DNA of 64,000 nucleotides from a virus: the IMG/VR virus record IMGVR_UViG_3300044591_002232, positions 1 through 64,000 of that record, one strand, 5' to 3'. Each line of letters begins with the position of its first letter. Position 1 is the first letter of the stretch. The translations under genes and the position numbers were made by a program. Below, in pieces: positions 7,685 to 14,710 of this stretch. The notes below the pieces were generated by a model that was not told the DNA's origin, did not search any database, and saw nothing but the letters and a program-made list of their open reading frames with translations.

Positions 7685-9010
7685 ATGTTCAAAATTTCTG
7701 AAAAAGCCAACCCTAATTATCTTGCGGAGATCGTTGTATTAAATAATCTGCGACCACACCCAAACGCAGATAGATTGCAAATCGCCACAATTCAAGGAAA
7801 TAGTGTGATTGTTTCTCTTGATGCCAAAGAAGGGGATGTTTATGTTTATTTCCCATTAGAGTGCGCCATAAATAAAGAATTTCTTTCTTGGAGTAATTCG
7901 TTTTCCGATAAGACACTTAATAACGACAAAGAAGTGGCTGGATTCTTTAATACGAAAGGTCGTGTGAGGGCAGTTAAACTCCGTGGAATCCCATCACAAG
8001 GTTATGCTCTTCCGGCCCAAAAATTTCTTGATTGGCTAGAAGAAAAGACTGGAAAATCCATTTCTCTTAAAGAAGAATGGATCGGAAAGGAGTTTGATTC
8101 ATATGATGATATTCTGATCTGTGAGAAATATGTAAGTCCTCTAGTCCTTAAAAATCAGAATAAAGAGAAAAAGAATCAAAAGAAAGTTGTTCGTGAGCCA
8201 AAAGTGGTGGACGGACAATTCCGCTTCCATCCTGATACTCTTCAACTGAAGAAATCTATTCATAATATCTCTCCAAATGATTATATTTCTATTACACGAA
8301 AACTTCATGGAACTTCCTGGGTGGCAAGTCGCCTTCTTTGTAATAAAAAACTGACTCGATTTGAAAAAATCCTGAAGCGTTTTGGTATCAAAATTCAAGA
8401 TACTCATTACGATCTTCTTTGGGCCTCTCGTAGAGTTCTAAAGAACGGTTTTCTAGAAATCGGGAATAAAGATCATTTCTATTCTTATGATCTCTGGGAA
8501 GAAATCGCCAAATCAGTCGAATATGCCATTCAAGATTCCATTACTCTTTATGGTGAAGCAGTGGGGTACACGAAAACCGGGGCGTACATTCAAACCGGAT
8601 ATGATTATGGCTGCCCCGCCGGGCAGTTTGCAACTTATGTCTACCGAATTACAACAACCAATCATTCTGGGCAGGTTTATGAATTTTCTCATAGGCAAGT
8701 CAAGGACTATTGCGAAAAATATGGTCTGAATATGGTTCCAGAGATTTATTATGGAAAAGCAAAGGACTTATATCCCGAACTTTCCGTGAATGATCATTGG
8801 CATCAAAACTTCCTTGATCGTCTTATTGGAGATTATCTTGAAAAAGACTGTGAACTGTGCAAATCTAAGAAAGTACCAGATGAAGGTGTCTGTCTAAGAA
8901 AGGATATTTTTGATTCTGAAATTTATAAACTAAAATCCTTCAAATTCCTAGAATGGGAAACTAAGGAATTGGACAACGAAAACTTTGTAGATTTGGAGTC
9001 AGAAAATTGA
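7685..9010 (+). CDS. RNA ligase, DRB0094/Rnl5-like
   Basis: 441 residues. The N-terminal part (ISEKANPNYLAEIVVLNN, HPNADRLQIATIQG) is an OB-fold/tRNA-binding-like domain as found in DRB0094-type RNA ligases. The nucleotidyltransferase motif I is RKLHGTSW with Lys206 as the predicted adenylylated residue. Downstream sections hold GEAVGYT and a Lys-rich motif V area (IYKLKSFKFLEWE). The C-terminal segment has CELCKSKKVPDEGVC, a possible small metal site. It overlaps the kinase gene, giving a two-gene RNA end-repair unit. Confidence 0.85.
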   Translation: MFKISEKANPNYLAEIVVLNNLRPHPNADRLQIATIQGNSVIVSLDAKEGDVYVYFPLECAINKEFLSWSNSFSDKTLNNDKEVAGFFNTKGRVRAVKLRGIPSQGYALPAQKFLDWLEEKTGKSISLKEEWIGKEFDSYDDILICEKYVSPLVLKNQNKEKKNQKKVVREPKVVDGQFRFHPDTLQLKKSIHNISPNDYISITRKLHGTSWVASRLLCNKKLTRFEKILKRFGIKIQDTHYDLLWASRRVLKNGFLEIGNKDHFYSYDLWEEIAKSVEYAIQDSITLYGEAVGYTKTGAYIQTGYDYGCPAGQFATYVYRITTTNHSGQVYEFSHRQVKDYCEKYGLNMVPEIYYGKAKDLYPELSVNDHWHQNFLDRLIGDYLEKDCELCKSKKVPDEGVCLRKDIFDSEIYKLKSFKFLEWETKELDNENFVDLESEN

Positions 9011-9531
9011 AAATCCGAAACCGGGCTATTCTTCTCTGTGGAGTGCCGACCTCAGGCAAATCTTCCTGGGTGGCACAAAACAGTGACGGTTATATGGTCA
9101 TTTCATCGGACAATATCATCGAAAATTATGCCAAAAATGTTGGCTCTACATATAATGATGTATTCGATGATTATATCGAAACTGCAATTGAATTGATGCT
9201 AGGTCAATTGCGGCATTTTGTTCACCAAGGACAAAATATTATTGTTGATCAGACGCATCTGACTCCAAAGGTACGAAAGCGGAAACTCAAAATGATTCCG
9301 GATCATTATGAGAAGATTGCTGTTTATTTTGAAATTTCTAAAGAAGAAATGTTCCAAAGAAATCATAATAAAGATCGAACCAAGACTATTCCAGATTTTG
9401 TTTTAGAATCTATGCATGGTTCTTATGTTCGGCCCACTATTGATGAGGGATTCTTGACCGTCTATAGCGGCGAAGAATTTTCTCTTGTGCCAGCCGAAAA
9501 ATTGTCACAACCGCAGGCCATTTCTGTTTAA
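9007..9531 (+). CDS. Polynucleotide 5'-kinase (P-loop)
   Basis: 174 residues, kinase domain only. The P-loop is GVPTSGKSSW (residues 12-21), followed by SSDNII and the catalytic-region IIVDQTHLT. Later Arg residues (NHNKDRTKTIP) fit the lid. It matches the kinase domain of T4 Pnkp and the AAA_33 group; there is no phosphatase domain. The TTG start at 9007 overlaps the ligase stop, with GGAG at 8995 as binding site. With the ligase it should heal and seal broken RNAs such as cleaved tRNAs. The last codons contain the next promoter box. Confidence 0.85.
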   Translation: MKIRNRAILLCGVPTSGKSSWVAQNSDGYMVISSDNIIENYAKNVGSTYNDVFDDYIETAIELMLGQLRHFVHQGQNIIVDQTHLTPKVRKRKLKMIPDHYEKIAVYFEISKEEMFQRNHNKDRTKTIPDFVLESMHGSYVRPTIDEGFLTVYSGEEFSLVPAEKLSQPQAISV

Positions 9532-9544
9532 GGCGTGCTATTAT
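9489..9544 (+). promoter_or_regulatory. GACA-box promoter cassette inside the 3' end of the kinase gene
   Basis: The box is a variant beginning GCCAGCC and ending TTGTCAC at 9508, inside coding sequence. The -10 element TATTAT is at 9539-9544, and the next ATG follows after 34 bp. Confidence 0.5.
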
Positions 9545-9578
9545 TAACCTGTCCAACAAACAAAGAGGATTTTAAAAA

Positions 9579-9923
9579 ATGCAACAAACTTATGATCGGT
9601 CTTACAATTTTGATTCTAAGGACCCAAATGTGACCGTGATGGCCCGTGATTCTAGTGGTCGATGGTCACAAACCACTCTTGGCGATGTCCGAGTTTTTTC
9701 GGGATTCACTCATTTTTATTTTGTTGATGAAGTGGATGAAGACGAAGAAATGAAAGAACCTTCTTCTGTTGAACTTGCACGCCAGGGGGTCAATCGAATG
9801 ATCGATTGGATTTCACAGTGGTCAGTCCGAGCGCCTGCAGTTGATGCTAAACTCAACGAATTCCGTACAGAGATTTTTGTTGCGCTTGATGATGTAGAGG
9901 CCGAACTAGACGATACTTGGTGA
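9579..9923 (+). CDS. Hypothetical acidic protein
   Basis: 114 residues with a central acidic run (DEVDEDEEMKE) and an acidic end (DDVEAELDDTW). The N-terminal half is polar and looks beta-rich, the C-terminal half helical. AGAGGA precedes the ATG. Single gene between two cassettes. No family recognised. Confidence 0.75.
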   Translation: MQQTYDRSYNFDSKDPNVTVMARDSSGRWSQTTLGDVRVFSGFTHFYFVDEVDEDEEMKEPSSVELARQGVNRMIDWISQWSVRAPAVDAKLNEFRTEIFVALDDVEAELDDTW

Positions 9924-9977
9924 CACTTTTTTAACTGTCACACTAAAAATCAAAACACCTTAAACTCCTGATATACT
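9922..9977 (+). promoter_or_regulatory. GACA-box promoter cassette with near-perfect palindrome
   Basis: GTGACA (9920-9925) and TGTCAC (9936-9941) form a perfect inverted repeat spaced by 10 bp. The -10 TATACT at 9972-9977 lies inside the following hairpin. Confidence 0.7.
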
Positions 9978-10001
9978 ATTAATAGTTATCAGGAGTTTTT
10001 T
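9962..10001 (+). terminator. 12-bp terminator-like hairpin that includes a -10 and a ribosome binding site
   Basis: AAACTCCTGATA (9962-9973) pairs perfectly with TATCAGGAGTTT (9987-9998), followed by T residues. The loop contains the palindrome ACTATTAATAGT. The 5' arm overlaps the -10 TATACT. The 3' arm contains AGGAG, the ribosome binding site for the TTG start at 10005. One sequence may thus end the upstream transcript and control translation of the next gene. Confidence 0.75.
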
Positions 10002-10004
10002 CTT

Positions 10005-10676
10005 TTGAATTTTTGTTTAATTGGAGATGTGCATTCGCAATTCACCCGCCTCCATAAAGCAGTGGATTTTGCGCTTTCTAAAAATTTGCAGATTGTCCTT
10101 TTGGGTGATATTTTTGATAGTAAAATTGAATATTCTGATAGTACAGGTGTACTAAATCTTGTTGATAAACTTGTTAATTCTGGGCATATTTGCCTTAATT
10201 CCAATCATCAAGATAAACTAATTCGGCACCTAAAAGGTAATAATGTGTGTCTGAATAATGGCCTAGATCGGACTATTGCTGATTTTGAACGAGATAGTGT
10301 GGATACCAAAAAGGTATTTGATCTATTGACTTCTTTCCCCTACGGTGTCATTCTTAAAAATTCGCATGGCCAAGAGTTTCGGGCTGCTCATGCATATTTT
10401 CCCAATTCTGTGGATGGAAAAAGTGCCATTTATCGATCCGATCTAAATCGAAAATTCAGGGATGTTTTTATTTATGGAAAAGTTGACCGAGACCAAAATC
10501 GGCTAAAATGGTGGGAGACTATCGATCCTGAGCAAAAATTTGTGCGGGTCGCAGGACATTATCATGTCGTCACTGAAACCGAAACTTCACTAGTTTTGGA
10601 TAGTGAATGTGGATCTACAGTGGATGCCCCTCTTTCGCTTTACATTGCGGATTCTGGAGTCATTAAGGAGTTTTGA
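10005..10676 (+). CDS. Metallophosphoesterase (calcineurin-like, PrpE/PP2A-type)
   Basis: 223 residues with GDVHSQ near the start, GDIFDS, NSNHQDKL in the place of the GNHD/E motif, and GHYHV near the end. These fit the binuclear-metal phosphoesterase family that includes lambda protein phosphatase and diadenosine tetraphosphatases. The third motif has Ser where Gly is usual (NSNHQ). TTG start at 10005 with AGGAG 9 bp upstream. Its stop overlaps the HNH gene start (TGATG). Substrate unknown. Confidence 0.8.
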   Translation: MNFCLIGDVHSQFTRLHKAVDFALSKNLQIVLLGDIFDSKIEYSDSTGVLNLVDKLVNSGHICLNSNHQDKLIRHLKGNNVCLNNGLDRTIADFERDSVDTKKVFDLLTSFPYGVILKNSHGQEFRAAHAYFPNSVDGKSAIYRSDLNRKFRDVFIYGKVDRDQNRLKWWETIDPEQKFVRVAGHYHVVTETETSLVLDSECGSTVDAPLSLYIADSGVIKEF

Positions 10677-11152
10677 TGGATTATAAAGATCTTATTCCAC
10701 ATAAAGATGTGCTTCTTCTTAATTCTGACTACAACGCAATTTCCATCATAAAATGGAAAAGAGCTGTTGTTCTTCTAATTAAGAACAAAGTGAAGATGAT
10801 TTCCAAAAGAGTAATCTGCCTTTTAAATTATGTAAAAATTCCGTATCAAAAATTACTGAGCGTCAAGCCAACTAAGAATCTAGTTAAAAAACTAGGCAAT
10901 TATACTTGCGCTTACTGCGGATCTTATAAAGATCTTACAATCGATCATGTGATTCCATTATCTAGGGGAGGTAAACACTTATTTTCTAATCTTGCTTGTG
11001 CATGTAGAAATTGTAATGAAGAAAAGGGAAATATGACGCCAGAAGAATGGGGAAAATTGCCTTACATTCCTCATTATAAACCATCTTCTAAACTAGAAAT
11101 AATTGTGAAAAAATCGAATGTTGAAGAATGGCAACAGTACATTTACACCTAA
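10676..11152 (+). CDS. HNH endonuclease (free-standing)
   Basis: 158 residues. The N-terminal part resembles the LLLNSDYNAIS-W-RAV-LL-NK module of cyanobacterial and phage HNH proteins. The nuclease core is CAYCGS, then IDHVIPLSRGG, then SNLACACRNCNEEKGN, with two Cys pairs for zinc and the catalytic His in DHV. AAGGAG precedes the ATG at 10676, which is better than the TTG at 10673. Probably a mobile, homing-type nuclease. Confidence 0.85.
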   Translation: MDYKDLIPHKDVLLLNSDYNAISIIKWKRAVVLLIKNKVKMISKRVICLLNYVKIPYQKLLSVKPTKNLVKKLGNYTCAYCGSYKDLTIDHVIPLSRGGKHLFSNLACACRNCNEEKGNMTPEEWGKLPYIPHYKPSSKLEIIVKKSNVEEWQQYIYT

Positions 11153-11209
11153 GACACTTGCCAAACTGGCACAAGATCCATAAGATCCCCTAATCACATC
11201 CTATATAAT
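11153..11209 (+). promoter_or_regulatory. GACA-box promoter cassette starting a run of six tiny genes
   Basis: Box 11153-11172 (GACACTTG, then AACTGGCAC), -10 TATAAT at 11204-11209, next start codon 23 bp later. Confidence 0.7.
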
Positions 11210-11232
11210 ACAAAAGCCCAATTGGAGGACAC

Positions 11233-11388
11233 TTGAACCAGCAGCAAAAATTTATTTATGAGACCATCGCACAAATTGAAGACATTCTTTATGATGCGGA
11301 ATACGATCTCGGATCTGATTCAGTCATCTATAAAAAAACCAAAGATCTTCTTTCTTTCGTAGAAAATTATCAAGAAGAAAACGAATGA
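11233..11388 (+). CDS. Small hypothetical protein, 51 residues
   Basis: TTG start with GGAGG at 11224-11228, in the standard position after the cassette. The product is acidic and helical (ETIAQIEDILYDAEYDLG). It overlaps the next gene by ATGA. No family recognised. Confidence 0.6.
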   Translation: MNQQQKFIYETIAQIEDILYDAEYDLGSDSVIYKKTKDLLSFVENYQEENE

Positions 11389-11528
11389 GATTCACAGTTG
11401 TTTACAAAATTCCAAAACATAAAAAAGAACAGAAAGCCACCTTTCTGAATATTGAAGATTCCTTCAAATGGGAAAATCATGTAAAAGAAACCCTTAAAGC
11501 CTACGATCTAAAAATTATTCCATCTTAG
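11385..11528 (+). CDS. Small basic hypothetical protein, 47 residues
   Basis: Begins MRFTVVYKIPKHKKEQK and continues with a helix. ATGA overlap with the previous gene supports coupled translation. No family recognised. Confidence 0.6.
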   Translation: MRFTVVYKIPKHKKEQKATFLNIEDSFKWENHVKETLKAYDLKIIPS

Positions 11529-11540
11529 GAGAATTTGTTT

Positions 11541-11699
11541 ATGCTACCCACTTTTGTAGAGTCCAAAATTCGCATTGTTGATGTTGACATTATTCTTGAA
11601 GAAGACGGGTACTATTCTGTAGTCACCTATTCTGATGGGAAATTTGATGAGTTTGGCCCTTATGATTCTTATCAAGAGGCCGAATCGGCTGTTTACTAA
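11541..11699 (+). CDS. Small hypothetical protein, 52 residues
   Basis: Contains KIRIVDVDIILEEDGYYSVVTYSD, a predicted beta hairpin (quoted here as part of a longer strand region), then an acidic tail. AGGAG at 11527-11531 precedes the ATG. No family recognised. Confidence 0.55.
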   Translation: MLPTFVESKIRIVDVDIILEEDGYYSVVTYSDGKFDEFGPYDSYQEAESAVY

Positions 11700-11731
11700 A
11701 TACAACTAACCCACAAAAAGGAGGGAACACC

Positions 11732-11854
11732 ATGGAAACTCAGGTCATTGAGAAAAAGCAAGATTGGGAAATTCTTGAGTACCTTAATAGGGACGTAGAG
11801 GAAGAAGAAAATGAAGAGCCTTGCTATCCAGAATTTGATGACTGGGCAAGGTGA
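11732..11854 (+). CDS. Small acidic protein, 40 residues
   Basis: A strong AAGGAGGG at 11717-11724 precedes the ATG. The product is very acidic (DVEEEENEE). Its stop codon lies in a GACA box. Confidence 0.6.
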   Translation: METQVIEKKQDWEILEYLNRDVEEEENEEPCYPEFDDWAR

Positions 11855-11907
11855 CAATTGAAGAACTGTCCACTAATGGATAAAAAAGCAAAAATGCCTG
11901 TTAGGAT
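11853..11907 (+). promoter_or_regulatory. GACA box without a convincing promoter
   Basis: GACAATTGAAGAACTGTCCA plus C at 11853-11873 is a full box, but the next ATG is only 3 bp further. TAGGAT at 11902-11907 has the right spacing for a weak -10 inside the following gene. Activity is doubtful. Confidence 0.35.
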
Positions 11908-12031
11908 CAAGAGGTCTAGAGAGAAGCTATCATCTTCTCTGATTGACGAACTTCTAGAGACTGATATTTTTCAGTCATCTGTCAAGGAAGAATTATCTTT
12001 AGAAGTAAAACAACTTCTAAAGGACTTTTAA
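11876..12031 (+). CDS. Small hypothetical protein, 51 residues
   Basis: Basic N-terminal half (KKAKMPVRIKRSREK) and helical acidic C-terminal half. Starts directly after a GACA box. No family recognised. Confidence 0.55.
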   Translation: MDKKAKMPVRIKRSREKLSSSLIDELLETDIFQSSVKEELSLEVKQLLKDF

Positions 12032-12055
12032 TTTATTATATTTGGAGTTATTTTT

Positions 12056-12199
12056 ATGAACGAACAAGAAGCAATGGCGATTATTCGCTCTGGCAAAAAC
12101 GGCAGTCAAATTCTAGATCTTCTAGATAAGATTGTTTCTCTTTCCGATGTTGAAGAAACATCGTCAGAGGTTTCTGAAGAGATTGTGTTTGCCGACTGA
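12056..12199 (+). CDS. Small acidic protein, 47 residues
   Basis: TTGGAG lies upstream of the ATG. The product (AIIRSGKNGSQILDLLDKIV) resembles short helical phage peptides of unknown role. The stop is inside the next box. Confidence 0.6.
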   Translation: MNEQEAMAIIRSGKNGSQILDLLDKIVSLSDVEETSSEVSEEIVFAD

Positions 12200-12253
12200 C
12201 ACTTTTTAAACTGTCCACCGTATGCCCATTCTATTCGTAGGATGGGCTATTAT
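12198..12253 (+). promoter_or_regulatory. GACA-box cassette with UUCG-loop hairpin, upstream of DUF1566-like gene
   Basis: Box 12198-12218. Hairpin 12224-12247: GCCCATTCTA and TAGGATGGGC pair over 10 bp (one G-T) around a TTCG tetraloop. The -10 TATTAT (12248-12253) follows at once, and the ATG lies 22 bp after it. Confidence 0.75.
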
Positions 12254-12275
12254 TTTGGAAGTTCACTAAAGACTT

Positions 12276-12746
12276 ATGACTTCTAAATCTCAACTGCAAA
12301 CCAAAATTCAAGAACTGGAATCCGAGCTTCAAGAGTTCAAACAACAACTGAATAACTACAAAGAGACACCAACCATCGAAACCGCCAAAGTTGGTGATGT
12401 TCTAGAAGACGGTTGTATTGTACTCAAAAAAGAAAATGGTCTCGCTCTTTTGGTGGCCCCAAAATCAACCGAGGTTTATGATACTTGGAGTAAAGAGTTT
12501 TCAACAGTATTCAAGAAACTAGAAAAACAAGGATTTAATCCTTCTCAGTTCTTTATTCCAACCATGGATCAACTTAATCTTGCCTATAAGACCATTCCTC
12601 AACACTTCGCCAGCAACATCTATTGGTCTTCTACAGAGTTTAATGCTACGGGTGCTTACTATCAGGGCTTTAGCGGTGGTAGCATCTTCAGCTTCCGTAA
12701 GACGGCCGCGTGCAGTGTGCGTGCCTTCCGGTGTGTTACTTATTGA
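12276..12746 (+). CDS. DUF1566-like protein with C-type-lectin fold; candidate DGR variable protein, copy 1
   Basis: 156 residues. Residues 1-30 form a coiled coil. The C-terminal domain (IPTMDQLNLAY, IYWSSTEFNATGAY, GFSGGSIFSF, SVRAFRCVTY) matches the Lcl/DUF1566 group, a C-type-lectin-like fold often used as target by diversity-generating retroelements. A paralogue at 50780-51250 has an identical 3' end apart from 12 changes confined to 12609-12716. The product is probably a ligand-binding or display protein; its site in the phage is unknown. Confidence 0.75.
   Translation: MTSKSQLQTKIQELESELQEFKQQLNNYKETPTIETAKVGDVLEDGCIVLKKENGLALLVAPKSTEVYDTWSKEFSTVFKKLEKQGFNPSQFFIPTMDQLNLAYKTIPQHFASNIYWSSTEFNATGAYYQGFSGGSIFSFRKTAACSVRAFRCVTY
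12609..12716 (+). other. Candidate DGR variable region (VR), copy 1
   Basis: Compared with 51113-51220 there are 12 differences in 108 bp and none in the 83 bp before or 37 bp after. In nine of the 12 sites one copy carries A, and the other three are explainable as independent changes from A. Ten fall in codon positions 1 or 2. Confidence 0.6.
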
Positions 12747-12782
12747 ACCTTGAATTTTGATACTTGATACTTAAGCAAAGTT

Positions 12783-12932
12783 ATGAAATCATATTCAGCC
12801 CACTCGGACACCGAATTCTACGAGACAGACAATTTAAAAGAGGTAATTGAAGTTGCCCAGTCCATGGCCGAACATTTCGGCTCATCATACGTCATAAACA
12901 ACCAAACTAACGAAATTATTGAGAGGTTTTAA
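12783..12932 (+). CDS. Small hypothetical protein, 49 residues
   Basis: Sequence MKSYSAHSDTEFYETDNLK then a helix and FGSSYVINNQTNEIIERF, resembling small phage proteins that pair a helix with a beta hairpin. It precedes the PcfJ-like gene by 3 bp. Function unknown. Confidence 0.6.
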   Translation: MKSYSAHSDTEFYETDNLKEVIEVAQSMAEHFGSSYVINNQTNEIIERF

Positions 12933-12935
12933 AAA

Positions 12936-14486
12936 GTGATTCTGAATTTTACTGTTCCTGAAAATCTTTACGGTAAGATCGAGGCCTACGATACCGTAAA
13001 ACCCAAAACACAGAAGACTAGCAATAAAGGTCCTGTTTTCCCTCGGGCAGGTATTCCAGAGAATCTGGTTCCCGAAAATATTCTTCCAAAACAGCAACTT
13101 CTCAATATTATTCAAACCCTGAATCGATCAAATGATCCACATTATAGGTTTGTGGTCCAACAACACCACATTGATGATCAGAAAAAAATTCTGATCTGCA
13201 AACTTTCCAGTAAGTATTGGTTTGCCATTTGGTTTGACATGAATGATTCTGAGACAGTCTTTCATTATTCTCTTTGTCTGAGGAATCTCTCTTCTTATAA
13301 AACCTATAGGGATAATAACTTCTTTAGGGACCATAAAGTTAGTGAAGAGGACTTCACTTCCCAGAAACACAATAAAAAAGAATATCTTTATTTGTTCCGG
13401 TCTGTGACCCCAGAAGATCTTAAAAATAGGAAATATGAACTGTTTCCCAACTTTCCGTATTACAATGTGCATGGTGATTTTCTTCTCCCCTTTAAGACAA
13501 AACTAGCCAAATACATCAGGGTTTGGAATAATGAGCAAGATCCCTTTCGGGCCTACAATACCTCACTGGCAACTATTATGGGGTATTATGATTCATCGCT
13601 CAGTTCAACTGATCTGTTCAACTGGATTCCGGACACTTCACACTTTATTATAATCACTTATTCTATTAAAGAAATTATTTCTATTCTAGAAACTCCTTTC
13701 TTTAAAAAAGCAATTCAGACTTATATTCAGTCTTTCATTGATGAATATAATTCAATGGAGCGGTATCGGGCTATTAATTCTGGCCCGTTGTTGGCGAAGA
13801 TTAGGGCAATTAATCTTGCTTATTCTCTTTATGGCGAAGAACTTTCTCTGGATCTTTATCAACAGATTTGGAATGCCGAGATGTCAAATACTTCCTATGC
13901 CTTTAATGCTTCCAATAGTCATGAATTTGTTTCTTCTTGGATGCGAAACAATGTCCCGGCCAAGTCTTTTGTGAATATGTTTGTTCGGTCTTCTGGTGAA
14001 ATTTCAGATGCAATCTCCATGCTTTCTGATATTTTGCGAAGGAATGGAGAGATTACTTATGAGGGAAGGTGGAGGCCCAGGGAATTTCATGATCATATTA
14101 TGAGCGAACAATGGAAGCTCCGCAATAAAAATGAAAAACTGAATCAGGATCTTTTCCCACAACCTCTTAAAGTTGAGAATATGACCTACATTCAGCCGTT
14201 TGACGTCCACCAATTGTCGAAGTGGGGTCGAGAAGTTAGAAATTGTGTCGGTAATTCTACCTATATAAACGGCATCAAAAACAAGACGCACTTTATTATT
14301 CTTGGTCTAAAGAATAATGAACCCTATCTGACGGTGCAGGCGAGACTTGAGAACCAGAATTTTAAGGTGGTTCAAATTGTAAAAGTTTGTAATGCTAGTT
14401 TGAATACTCAAGAAACCCAGGAATTCAATAAAACCTTCTCAAAGGCCCTGGAAATTCGCACAAAAGAAATCGCAAAACAAGCATGA
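12936..14486 (+). CDS. PcfJ-like protein
   Basis: 516 residues, GTG start. The C-terminal 100 residues carry the PcfJ signature: W-x-R-E-V-R-N-C-V-G-N-S, then a small loop, then KTHFIILGLKNNEPYLTVQA and a VVQIVKVCN motif. The N-terminal 350 residues are helical and not recognised. PcfJ-like proteins occur on conjugative plasmids and in phages; the role is unknown, with nucleic-acid binding suspected. The gene is unusually long for this region and overlaps the next by 4 bp. Confidence 0.7.
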   Translation: MILNFTVPENLYGKIEAYDTVKPKTQKTSNKGPVFPRAGIPENLVPENILPKQQLLNIIQTLNRSNDPHYRFVVQQHHIDDQKKILICKLSSKYWFAIWFDMNDSETVFHYSLCLRNLSSYKTYRDNNFFRDHKVSEEDFTSQKHNKKEYLYLFRSVTPEDLKNRKYELFPNFPYYNVHGDFLLPFKTKLAKYIRVWNNEQDPFRAYNTSLATIMGYYDSSLSSTDLFNWIPDTSHFIIITYSIKEIISILETPFFKKAIQTYIQSFIDEYNSMERYRAINSGPLLAKIRAINLAYSLYGEELSLDLYQQIWNAEMSNTSYAFNASNSHEFVSSWMRNNVPAKSFVNMFVRSSGEISDAISMLSDILRRNGEITYEGRWRPREFHDHIMSEQWKLRNKNEKLNQDLFPQPLKVENMTYIQPFDVHQLSKWGREVRNCVGNSTYINGIKNKTHFIILGLKNNEPYLTVQARLENQNFKVVQIVKVCNASLNTQETQEFNKTFSKALEIRTKEIAKQA

Positions 14487-14710
14487 AAAAACTGAAAGTT
14501 AAGGCTCCTTATAATCACCACATGGAGTATCGTCATGATATTCAGAGAATTGTAGAAATCTTTGCCAAACGGGGTTATGAGATTTCTGAATCTGATGCTG
14601 TGATTACCTGGGAACAATTTTCTGATAGTATGTGCGCAGGGTGGATGATTTTAGGAACCGATGATGAAGTGTTTGAGGGCGCTTTTTATTACTTCGAGGC
14701 AGCCGAATGA
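14483..14710 (+). CDS. Hypothetical protein, 75 residues
   Basis: Overlaps genes on both sides by 4 bp. The sequence (KKLKVKAPYNHHMEYRHD, ITWEQFSDSMCAGWM) has no known motif; an alpha/beta fold is likely. Coupled to the PcfJ-like and phosphoesterase genes. Confidence 0.65.
   Translation: MKKLKVKAPYNHHMEYRHDIQRIVEIFAKRGYEISESDAVITWEQFSDSMCAGWMILGTDDEVFEGAFYYFEAAE

Noticed and set aside
9007-9531. Possible phosphatase domain to complete a T4-type Pnkp
   Set aside because: The protein ends after the kinase domain; the separate metallophosphoesterase at 10005 is of another family.
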